From the NCBI GenBank assembly GCA_022781985.1, contig JALESH010000054.1, forward strand, positions 1 to 64,000: a DNA stretch of 64,000 bases, read 5' to 3'. Position numbers and translations under genes: made by a program. Shown piece by piece: positions 55,547-63,245 of the stretch; position 1 is the first letter of the stretch, and every line of letters begins with the position of its first letter. The stretch comes from Lachnospiraceae bacterium (GTDB lineage Bacteria; Bacillota; Clostridia; Lachnospirales; Lachnospiraceae). The notes under the pieces were generated by a model that did not search any database, had not been told where the DNA came from, and saw only the letters and a list, made by a program, of their open reading frames with translations.

Positions 55547-56245
55547 CTACATCAGCCGGGCAAAAAAGGAAGCAGCCACCACTGTCAGCGTACCGGAGAC
55601 TACGATGGAAAGGCTGCTCATGGCCCCTTCTACCTCCCCCAGCTCCAGAGCCTTGGCCGTACCAATGGCATGGGAAGCCGTACCCAGGGCCAGTCCTTTT
55701 GCAATAGGCTCCCTGATGCCGAACACCTTAAACACGGTTTCCGCTATCACATTTCCCAGGATACCCGTAATGATGATAAGGATCACCGTAACCGTCACGA
55801 TCCCTCCCAGCTTCTCCGACACTCCTATCCCTATTGCTGTGGTAATGGACTTGGGGAGCAGGGTGACATACTGCTCATGGGAAAACCCGAACAGCTTAGC
55901 CAGTACGAATATACTAGTCAGGCTGGAGAGCACACCGGAACAGATGGAAACCAAAATTGCCTTCCAATCCTTTTTTAACAGCTCCAGCTGCTGATACAGG
56001 GGAACCGCCAGACAAACGGTGGCCGGCGTCAGCAGATAGCTGAGATACTTTCCTCCTGCATTGTAGGAAGCATAATCCACCCGCAGCAAAGACAGCACTG
56101 CTATAACAAACACGATGGAGATCAGCAGCGGATTGCAGAGCGGAGTCTTCAGCTTCTTTTTTAAGAACAGCCCTATTTCATAGCCGGCCAGGCTCACCGC
56201 TACTCCGAAAAACAAAGAACTCTTAAAAAAATCACTGATCTGCAT
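55547..56245 (-). CDS. lrgB: LrgB/CidB-family membrane protein
   Basis: A 232-residue protein with about seven TM helices. Family segments are LLTPATVCLAVPLYQQ, LLPKSITTAIGIGVSEKLGG and GTASHAIGTAKALELGEVEG. LrgB homologues were first linked to murein-hydrolase control, and the Bacillus homologue PftB forms a pyruvate transporter with PftA. Its start overlaps lrgA by 14 bases, so the two are coupled. Position just after larC makes transport of a hydroxy- or keto-acid worth testing. Substrate is inferred only. Confidence 0.92.
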   Translation of the reverse strand: MQISDFFKSSLFFGVAVSLAGYEIGLFLKKKLKTPLCNPLLISIVFVIAVLSLLRVDYASYNAGGKYLSYLLTPATVCLAVPLYQQLELLKKDWKAILVSICSGVLSSLTSIFVLAKLFGFSHEQYVTLLPKSITTAIGIGVSEKLGGIVTVTVILIIITGILGNVIAETVFKVFGIREPIAKGLALGTASHAIGTAKALELGEVEGAMSSLSIVVSGTLTVVAASFFARLM

Positions 56246-56600
56246 CCTTTTCCTTCCTCCCTCTTCCTGCTATGGCCTGGGCGCACCTTCCCGTCACCGC
56301 CATTACCACTACAGTTGTCACCGCTACTGCCGTCAGCATGGGAAGGAGGATCCCCTGCAGCTCCACATAGGACTCCATCAGCCCCACTGCTGCCGGTATG
56401 AACATCAGCGGCATGATTTCCACCAGAAACCCGGACGCATCCTTCACCGCCTCTGCCTTCAGCAGGCCGCTGAGCAGCAGGAGCAGCATGATGAAAAGTC
56501 CATAGATGCTTGCCGGGATGGGCAGGGGCAGCAGAACCTCCAGCGCCTCTGCTGCCAGCGCCACCAGCAGGATGATCATAAACTGCTTTACATACTTCAT
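56232..56600 (-). CDS. lrgA: LrgA/CidA-family membrane protein
   Basis: A 122-residue holin-like protein with four TM helices. The motif PIPASIYGLFIMLLLL and EIMPLMFIPAAVGLM are characteristic of LrgA/CidA. It forms a unit with lrgB (14-base overlap). GGAG lies 12 bases before the ATG. It begins 47 bases after the larC stop with no convincing terminator between, so transcription from the Lar genes may continue into it. Confidence 0.92.
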   Translation of the reverse strand: MKYVKQFMIILLVALAAEALEVLLPLPIPASIYGLFIMLLLLLSGLLKAEAVKDASGFLVEIMPLMFIPAAVGLMESYVELQGILLPMLTAVAVTTVVVMAVTGRCAQAIAGRGRKEKDADQ

Positions 56601-56647
56601 TTTTATTCTTCTCTCCTTTCCCGGCTGCCTTGTTCAGCCGCAGGCTG

Positions 56648-57856
56648 TCAGCCCTTCTCCCCGGCCCCCTCCAGCAGGGCGATCACCTCCGCCAGACTGA
56701 GCCTCCTCTCTCTGGCAATGGCCGCCAGATCCTCATATTCGTATTTGGATCGGCATATGCCATAGCCTTCAGAATCCTTGCGCCTCACCCTTCCGTAGGG
56801 AGTCTCCAGCTCCTCCGTTTTCCTTTTCAGCACATAACGTTGTACCTCCTGCTCTCGGATCCCTATTGTAGTAGTATGCCTGAAAAGGAGGGCTGTTATT
56901 TCCTCCTTCTGCTTTTCTTTACAAAGAACACAGAGCAGGATCCCGGGCCGGGATTTTTTCATTCCCACAGGCACGGTATAGACCTCCAGTGCTCCTCCCT
57001 CAAACAGACGTTCCATGGCAAAGCCGATCTCCTCCGCCGTCATATCGTCCAGGTTGCAGGAAAGCTCCAGCACCTTTTCTCCCCTGCCCTCCGTCTCACC
57101 CAACAGGGCCCTGACGCAGTTGGCAGCCTCAAAATCCTTTTTTCCCATGCCGTAGCCGATAGCCCTGGTCCGCATAGGAGGCATGTCACCGAAGCCTGTG
57201 CCAAAATATTTCAGCAGAGCGGCCCCCGTAGGCGTACACAGCTCCCCTTTTACGCTCCCTCCATAGATCGGGATCTCCTGCAGCAGACAGGCAGCAGCAG
57301 GAGCCGGAACCGGCAGTATGCCATGGGCGCAGCGAACCTGTCCGCTCCCCACATGGACAGGCGACACCACCACCTCATCCGGTGCCAGCCTGTACATCAG
57401 CAGACAGACTGCGGTGATATCCGCCACCGCATCCATGGCGCCCACCTCATGAAAATGGATTTCTGTCACCGGCACACCATGAACCCGGCTCTCTGCCTCT
57501 GCGATCATCCTATACACTGCCATAACATCCTTTTTCACCCTCTCCGGAAGCTGCAGCTGATCCATCACGATATGCTCCACACTGTGCAGCGTACGGTGAG
57601 AATGGGAGTGCTCTCCATGCATGTGGCCATGTCCCCGCTCCCCGCTGCCTTCCTCCGTCCCATCCACCAAAACTGAAAAATGAGTTCCTGTAATGCCGCA
57701 TTTCACAGCCCTCTCACTTTTTACCTGCACCCCGGGTATGCCCAGCCCATTCATTTCCCGGACAAAGGCCTCCCGATCCGGCAGCAGCTCCATCAGCGCC
57801 GCCGCCAGCATATCCCCGGCTGCCCCCATACTGCAGTCCAGATATAATATTTTCAT
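56648..57856 (-). CDS. larC: Nickel-insertion protein LarC (nickel-pincer nucleotide synthesis)
   Basis: A 402-residue CTP-dependent cyclometallase that inserts nickel into the pyridinium dithiocarboxylate precursor, the final step of pincer-cofactor synthesis. The N-terminal LYLDCSMGAAGDMLAAAL and the ITEIHFHEVGAMDAVADI segment are conserved. A His-rich stretch HGHMHGEHSHSH (about 76-87) probably handles nickel. The gene is one continuous frame covering both LarC1 and LarC2 regions, unlike Lactobacillus plantarum, where a programmed frameshift joins them. It lies 33 bases after larB. Confidence 0.95.
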   Translation of the reverse strand: MKILYLDCSMGAAGDMLAAALMELLPDREAFVREMNGLGIPGVQVKSERAVKCGITGTHFSVLVDGTEEGSGERGHGHMHGEHSHSHRTLHSVEHIVMDQLQLPERVKKDVMAVYRMIAEAESRVHGVPVTEIHFHEVGAMDAVADITAVCLLMYRLAPDEVVVSPVHVGSGQVRCAHGILPVPAPAAACLLQEIPIYGGSVKGELCTPTGAALLKYFGTGFGDMPPMRTRAIGYGMGKKDFEAANCVRALLGETEGRGEKVLELSCNLDDMTAEEIGFAMERLFEGGALEVYTVPVGMKKSRPGILLCVLCKEKQKEEITALLFRHTTTIGIREQEVQRYVLKRKTEELETPYGRVRRKDSEGYGICRSKYEYEDLAAIARERRLSLAEVIALLEGAGEKG

Positions 57857-57889
57857 TTTATCACCATGCTCCTTTCAGGGGCGGAAGCT

Positions 57890-58648
57890 CTACTGCCTTT
57901 TCTCCGCCATATGATTGATCATGCTGGCCAGATAGCCCGCTCCAAAGCCGTTGTCAATATTTACCACCGATACGCCGCTGGCACAGGAATTCAGCATGGA
58001 AAGCAGGGCAGACAGACCGCCGAAGGAGGCGCCGTAGCCCACGCTGGCAGGCACCGCGATCACCGGGCAGTCTGCCAGTCCCCCTATGACGCTGGCCAGT
58101 GCCCCCTCCATGCCGGCGATGACGATAATAACACTGGCTCCCATGATGTGCTCCAGACCGGCCAGCGTCCTGTGCAGGCCGGCCACTCCCACATCATAGA
58201 GGCGGAACACCCGGTTCCCCAATACCTGAGCCGTCAGCGCCGCCTCCTCGGCTACCGGAATATCGCTGGTACCCCCGGTGGCTATAACGATGCGCCCGAT
58301 ACCGTCCGGCTCCGGCAGTTCTCCGATGACACCTGCCCTGGCTTCCTTATGATAGTCCAGTCTGTGAGCCCTTCCCACCTCTTCAGCCTTTTCCTCCGAC
58401 AGCCGGGTGATGAGTATGGTATCCTGTCCATTTTTCTTCATGGTATCTGCGATGCCGATGATCTGTGCACCGGTCTTTCCTGCCCCATAGATCACCTCTG
58501 CCGCTCCCTGGCGCACCCTCCGGTGCAGATCCACCTTGGCATAGCCGATATCCTCAAAGGGCTCCATCCTGATTTTGAGCAGAGCCTCCTCCACAGAAAG
58601 GCTGCCGGCACGAACCGCCTCCAGCACCTGCTTGATCTCACTGTTCAC
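57890..58648 (-). CDS. larB: LarB, nicotinate-adenine-dinucleotide carboxylase/hydrolase (pincer cofactor synthesis)
   Basis: A 252-residue protein with a short helical N-terminus and a PurE-like core. The conserved segments are ALLKIRMEPFEDIGYAKVD, EVIYGAGKT, IATGGTSDIPVAEEA, VGVAGLHRTL and AGMEGALASVIGGL, all in the order of LarB proteins. LarB carboxylates the pyridinium ring of NaAD and cleaves the phosphoanhydride, the first step of the cofactor route. Its start overlaps the end of larE by 11 bases. The start has a suitable purine-rich site inside larE. Confidence 0.95.
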   Translation of the reverse strand: MNSEIKQVLEAVRAGSLSVEEALLKIRMEPFEDIGYAKVDLHRRVRQGAAEVIYGAGKTGAQIIGIADTMKKNGQDTILITRLSEEKAEEVGRAHRLDYHKEARAGVIGELPEPDGIGRIVIATGGTSDIPVAEEAALTAQVLGNRVFRLYDVGVAGLHRTLAGLEHIMGASVIIVIAGMEGALASVIGGLADCPVIAVPASVGYGASFGGLSALLSMLNSCASGVSVVNIDNGFGAGYLASMINHMAEKRQ

Positions 58649-59390
58649 TCCGCACCTCCAGATCCAGCAGCACTCCGCTGTAATATTTTTTTAATTCCTG
58701 CAGGATCCGGCTTCTGTTCTCCAGCAAAAGAGGAAGCTGGCTCTCCTGTACCTGCAGCCTGGCGCAGTCAGCCAGCAGCCTTACCCGAAAGTCCCTAAGG
58801 CCCATGGAAAAAAGAAAGCCCTCTGCCGCCTCTGTTTTCTCCAGCCTCTCCGCCGTGATCTCACAGCCGGTGGGAATCCTGGTGGCCAGACAGGCATAGG
58901 CAGGCTTATCCCAGGTAAACAGTCCTGCCTCCCTGGAAAGGCGGCGGATTTCCTGCTTAGTCAAGCCGCATTCCCTCAGCGGGGAGCGGACAGCCATCTC
59001 CTCCAATGCCTTCATTCCAGGCCGGTCTCCGGCATCATCGGAGGCATTGGTACCGTCCATCAGCACCTCATAGCCATCCTCCCCGGCCGCCCTCATGATC
59101 TCTCCAAAAACGGCCCTCTTGCAATGATAGCAGCGGTTGGCCGGGTTAGCCGTCACCTCCGGCAGGCCCAGCACATCCACTTCCAATATTCTCATATCTG
59201 CCCCCAGCTCCTCAGCCAGGCGGCAGGCATCCTCCATCTCAAATCCGGGCTGGAAGGAGGATTTCACATAATAGGCCCTCACCTGCGCTCCATACCGGAT
59301 CGCCGCATGGAGCAGATAGGCAGAATCCACTCCTCCCGAAAAGGCCAGGGCCACCCTTGGATAATCAATAAAAAATTCTTTCAGTGTCAT
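58638..59390 (-). CDS. larE: LarE, ATP-dependent sulfur transferase (three-cysteine type)
   Basis: A 250-residue PP-loop ATPase (ALAFSGGVDSAYLL, about 14-27) that inserts sulfur into the pincer precursor. Cysteines are present at residues 87, 90 (NRCYHCK) and 167 (YACLATR). From memory, Lactobacillus plantarum LarE has only the last and sacrifices it, whereas three-Cys LarE proteins carry a [4Fe-4S] cluster used to transfer sulfur catalytically. This protein fits the second class. It starts 21 bases after the downstream-most permease gene and overlaps larB, so it lies within one operon. Confidence 0.95.
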   Translation of the reverse strand: MTLKEFFIDYPRVALAFSGGVDSAYLLHAAIRYGAQVRAYYVKSSFQPGFEMEDACRLAEELGADMRILEVDVLGLPEVTANPANRCYHCKRAVFGEIMRAAGEDGYEVLMDGTNASDDAGDRPGMKALEEMAVRSPLRECGLTKQEIRRLSREAGLFTWDKPAYACLATRIPTGCEITAERLEKTEAAEGFLFSMGLRDFRVRLLADCARLQVQESQLPLLLENRSRILQELKKYYSGVLLDLEVRSEQ

Positions 59391-59411
59391 TAAAATCTCC
59401 TTTATCTTACC

Positions 59412-60299
59412 TTATAAGTTACTCTGCTTCCGGTTCATCTGTCTGTGCAGCCAGCTTCCTGCATCCGTGATGCACAGCAGAGTGGCCACCAGGAACAGGC
59501 CGGGGATCAGGATCATCCACCAGGAGCCGGAAAGCAGTGCGTTTTCAGACATGGTCAGCATACTGCCCCAGGTCACTGTTTCCAGAGGCAGGCCGATTCC
59601 CATAAAGCTTAAGGTGGACTCTGCAGCAATGGCACTGCGGATATTCATCACTACCATAAACATAATAGAAGAAACAATGTTGGGTGTCAAATGCTTCCGC
59701 AGAATATGAAAAAAGCCGCCTCCCATACACCGGGAAGCCAGGACGTATTCACTGCCCCGGAGCTGCCGCACTTCTGTCCGCACCACCTTGGCGATACTGG
59801 CCCACCCTGTGATCCCTATAACGAAAGCAATACTGAACACATTGGCCTTCCCCATGACCGCCTGAACCAGGATGATAAAAAGCAGAGACGGTATGCTCAG
59901 CAGAATCTCCGTCAGTCTCATAATCAGTCTGTCCATCCATTTTCGGGAAAGACCGCTGACAGCTCCCACCAGGATCCCCATAGCAGACGAAATCAGCGCT
60001 GCCCCAAAGCCAATCAGCAGGGAGAGCCTTCCCCCGTGCCAGACCATGGAAAAAATATCCCGGCCCATGATGTCTGTTCCAAACCAAAATGCTCTATTGG
60101 GCGGAAGATTACAATGGGCCAGATCCATATAAGCCGGATCCCGGGGAATAAAAAATTCACTGCAAAGGCAGCCCAGCGCAATAACTGCCAGAAGAAAAAA
60201 AGAAACCACCGGCTTCCCCTTATACCATTTCTGTCTTATGGAAGCCTCTATCCCTTCCTCCTGCCTTATGCCCACCAGGACAAACTGATTCTCATCCAT
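59412..60299 (-). CDS. Opp/Dpp/Nik-type ABC transporter permease (DppC-like)
   Basis: A 295-residue inner subunit with five or six TM helices. The N-terminus is the extended DppC/NikC kind. PNRAFWFGTDIMGRDIFSMV is the typical loop after TM1, and the coupling (EAA-like) loop is SRCMGGGFFHILRKHLTPNI. Its start overlaps the upstream permease by 8 bases. It joins the other permease, fused ATPase and binding protein as one importer. Family substrates are oligopeptides, dipeptides or nickel; the Lar gene neighbours favour nickel or a nickel chelate. Confidence 0.93.
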   Translation of the reverse strand: MDENQFVLVGIRQEEGIEASIRQKWYKGKPVVSFFLLAVIALGCLCSEFFIPRDPAYMDLAHCNLPPNRAFWFGTDIMGRDIFSMVWHGGRLSLLIGFGAALISSAMGILVGAVSGLSRKWMDRLIMRLTEILLSIPSLLFIILVQAVMGKANVFSIAFVIGITGWASIAKVVRTEVRQLRGSEYVLASRCMGGGFFHILRKHLTPNIVSSIMFMVVMNIRSAIAAESTLSFMGIGLPLETVTWGSMLTMSENALLSGSWWMILIPGLFLVATLLCITDAGSWLHRQMNRKQSNL

Positions 60300-61311
60300 C
60301 CTCTCCTGCCTCCCATCGTTCTGTTATCCTGACTGCCTCATCCGCCTTTATCCTTGGGTCAATACGTTCATTTATCATCTGTGCCGCCAGGTTGCCCAGC
60401 ATAACCACAGCACCCGAAAGGATGCACAGCAGCATCAGCAGATTATAATCCTGATACCTTGCGCTCTCATAGGAAAGAGTTCCCAGGCCGGGATAGGAGA
60501 ACACCGCCTCTACCACGTAGGTCCCTCCTAAAATGTGAGGAACCGAGATCCCCATAAGACTCAGATAAGAAGGCAGAATATTGGGCAGACAATGACGGAA
60601 TATGATCCTTCTTTTTCCCACTCCCTTGGCTCTGGCCAAAAGCACATAGTCAGCCCGTACCTCTGCCCACAGCTTATTGCGAATCATATATGCGTAATAC
60701 CACAGATGACTCATCACAACAACCGTCATCGGAAGGATCAGGTGTCTGGCTCTGTCTGCCAGATCTCCCCCCCTGCCCGCAGAGTATGCGCCGCTGCTGG
60801 GCAATACCCTGAGAAAAACTGCAAAAACCAGGAGCAGCACCAGGGAAAGCCAGAATTCCGGTATACAGCTGGTGACAGTCCCCACCCTGCAGATGATTCT
60901 GTCAATCCACCTGCCTTCAAACCAGACACACAGAATGCCCAGCAGCAGTGCCAGGCCAAAGATGAGAAGAAAGCCGATTCCGCCCAGAATCAGTGTATTT
61001 CCTGTCCTGCTGCCGATGACCTCCCTCACATCCATCTTATACTTATAAGAGATGCCGAAATCCCCTTTCAGAGCCCCGGCCAGCCAGCGGGCATACTGCA
61101 CTCGGACAGGAGCATCCAAGCCCAGTCTTTCTTCCGCCCACGCCCGTTCCTGGGGACTCATCCTTTCCGCCCTGTCTCCGTAATAGGAAACCAGCGGATC
61201 TCCCGGTGCCAGCCGGGAGATATAAAAAACCGTCAGTGACAGGATAAAAAGACTGGCAAGAAACAGGAGCAGCTTACCTCCAAAATAAAAAAACGGATTG
61301 CGCCTCTTCAT
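60292..61311 (-). CDS. Opp/Dpp/Nik-type ABC transporter permease (DppB-like)
   Basis: A 339-residue permease with about six TM helices. ISRLAPGDPLVSYYGD after TM1, then WLAGALKGDFGISYKYKMDV, are the DppB/NikB signature region; the EAA-like loop is ARAKGVGKRRIIFRHCLPNI. The start overlaps the fused ATPase gene by 4 bases (ATGA) and its end overlaps the next permease by 8, so translation is coupled. Partner of the DppC-like subunit. Confidence 0.93.
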   Translation of the reverse strand: MKRRNPFFYFGGKLLLFLASLFILSLTVFYISRLAPGDPLVSYYGDRAERMSPQERAWAEERLGLDAPVRVQYARWLAGALKGDFGISYKYKMDVREVIGSRTGNTLILGGIGFLLIFGLALLLGILCVWFEGRWIDRIICRVGTVTSCIPEFWLSLVLLLVFAVFLRVLPSSGAYSAGRGGDLADRARHLILPMTVVVMSHLWYYAYMIRNKLWAEVRADYVLLARAKGVGKRRIIFRHCLPNILPSYLSLMGISVPHILGGTYVVEAVFSYPGLGTLSYESARYQDYNLLMLLCILSGAVVMLGNLAAQMINERIDPRIKADEAVRITERWEAGEDG

Positions 61312-63242
61312 CTCCTCCTGCCTCCTTCCTCTTTCTCCTTCATCCTCCCGGCTCTCTCCATCCCGGGGTCAGGCCGGGGAATGGAGGACAGCAGCAGCCT
61401 TGTATAAGGATGCCTGGGATTTTCAAACAACTCCCTGGTCTCAGCCACCTCCACCATTTTTCCCTGATGCAGGACACCCACCCGGTCGCACAGATATCTT
61501 ACCACGGCCAGGTCATGGGCAATAAACAGGAAAGTGAAGCCGTGCTCCTTCTGCAGATGCTTAAACAGATTAAGAATCTGAGCCTGTATGGACACATCCA
61601 GGGAAGCAACCGGCTCATCTGCCACCAACAGCTCCGGCTCCATGGACAAGGCCCTGGCGATGGCCGCTCTCTGCCTCATCCCACCGGACAGCTCCGGCGG
61701 ATACCTGTCCAGACAGGAGACATCCATCCCCACTGCCCGAAGCTGGAACCGGGCCTCTGCTCTGAGCGAACCTCTGGGCGGTGTCCTGCGGCTCACCGCC
61801 ATAGGCTCTCCGATGATATCTGCCACCTTCATCCTCTGATTTAAGCTGGAATCAGAATCCTGAAAAATCAGCTGTCTGGAGGTCTGCAGCATCTTCCTAT
61901 GCTGCCGGAACTGCTTTGGATCACAGACATTGACCCCCTTATAGAGAATCTCTCCTGCGGAGGGCCGGCAGATATTCATGATACAGCGGGCCAGAGTGGA
62001 TTTGCCGGAGCCTGATTCTCCCACCAGCCCGAAAATCTCTCCCCTTTTGATACAAAAGGATACATCCTCCACTGCCGGGATCACCATCCTTTTGCTGATT
62101 CTGAAATGATGGGTCAGATGCCGTACCTCTAACAGGATCTCTTCCCGGATATTATCCTTTTTCGTCCCCCTGCTCCCTCCCGGCTCCGGAGCCCCTGTAC
62201 CCGGCATAAAGCCACGGCCGGGGGAGAGCAGCTCCTTCAGTCCTCCTCTCAGGGGGGATGTGATCCGGGGGGCCCTCTCATCCAGCAGCCAGGTGGCCGC
62301 ATAGTGGGTGTCCGTGATTCTGAACATGGGCGGCATCCTTTCATAATCAATGGCAAGGGCATATTCATTGCGGCAGGCGAAGGCATCCCCCGGCGGCGGA
62401 TGGATCAGTCCGGGCGGCAGGCCCGGGATCGTATACAGCTCCTCCCCCTCTTTTGCAAAGGCAGGAAGCGCCCTCATCAGTCCCCAGGTATAGGGATGGC
62501 GGGCATCGTAGTAGACCTCCTCCGCTGTCCCGATCTCCACGATCCTGCCAGCATACATCACGGCCACCCGATCCGCGGCCCTAGCCACTACGCCCAGGTC
62601 ATGGGACACCAGCAGCGTGGCCGTCCCCAGCTTCCTCTGGATCTCCCGGAACAGCTCCAGAATCTGTGCCTGCACTGTCACATCCAGAGCCGTAGTTGGC
62701 TCATCTGCAAATAAAAGCCTGGGATCGGAGGCCAATGCCATGGCCAGCACGCTCCGCTGGCGCATGCCGCCGGAAAAGCTATGGGGATAGAGCCGATACC
62801 TCTCCTGCGGCTCCCCGATGCCCACCAGTCTCATCAGCTCCAGCACCCGTCCGTACACGGCCTCCCTCCTCCAGTCGGGATGACGGAGACGCACTGCCTC
62901 TGCAATCTGCTCTCCGATGGGGATCGCTGGGTTCAGCGCCGTCATGGGATTCTGAAATACCATGGAAAACAGACTGCCTCTCAGCCTTTCCATATCACGC
63001 TGCCTGTATCCGGTAATATCCACCCCATCCAAGGTGATGCTTCCGCTTCTGTACCGGGCATTGCCGGGCAGCAGCTTCATAATGCTTTTGCACAGTACAC
63101 TTTTGCCGCACCCCGATTCCCCCACCAGAGCCAATACCTCCCCGGCTTTCAGGGATAAGGAGACATCCCGTACTGCCTGAATCTCTCCCTGCTCTGTATC
63201 GAAGCTGACGGTAAGGTTTTTTACCTCTAAAAGCCCTGCCAA
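61308..63242 (-). CDS. Fused two-domain ABC ATPase (DppD-DppF fusion) of a peptide/nickel importer
   Basis: A 644-residue protein with two complete nucleotide-binding domains in one chain. The first has Walker A GESGCGKS (41-48), signature FSGGMRQR and Walker B LLFADEPTTALD. The second has Walker A GESGSGKS (408-415), signature LSGGMRQRAAIARAL and Walker B LLVADEPVASLD. Between them is the usual Opp C-terminal extension plus a linker. In most family systems these are two separate genes (DppD and DppF or NikD and NikE); fused forms exist, but less often. It is the first intact gene after the binding protein (3-base gap). Confidence 0.93.
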   Translation of the reverse strand: MAGLLEVKNLTVSFDTEQGEIQAVRDVSLSLKAGEVLALVGESGCGKSVLCKSIMKLLPGNARYRSGSITLDGVDITGYRQRDMERLRGSLFSMVFQNPMTALNPAIPIGEQIAEAVRLRHPDWRREAVYGRVLELMRLVGIGEPQERYRLYPHSFSGGMRQRSVLAMALASDPRLLFADEPTTALDVTVQAQILELFREIQRKLGTATLLVSHDLGVVARAADRVAVMYAGRIVEIGTAEEVYYDARHPYTWGLMRALPAFAKEGEELYTIPGLPPGLIHPPPGDAFACRNEYALAIDYERMPPMFRITDTHYAATWLLDERAPRITSPLRGGLKELLSPGRGFMPGTGAPEPGGSRGTKKDNIREEILLEVRHLTHHFRISKRMVIPAVEDVSFCIKRGEIFGLVGESGSGKSTLARCIMNICRPSAGEILYKGVNVCDPKQFRQHRKMLQTSRQLIFQDSDSSLNQRMKVADIIGEPMAVSRRTPPRGSLRAEARFQLRAVGMDVSCLDRYPPELSGGMRQRAAIARALSMEPELLVADEPVASLDVSIQAQILNLFKHLQKEHGFTFLFIAHDLAVVRYLCDRVGVLHQGKMVEVAETRELFENPRHPYTRLLLSSIPRPDPGMERAGRMKEKEEGGRRR

Positions 63243-63245
63243 CTG

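Noticed and set aside
56648-57856. Programmed frameshift in larC as in Lactobacillus
   Set aside because: The gene is a single uninterrupted frame of 402 codons covering both LarC1 and LarC2 regions.
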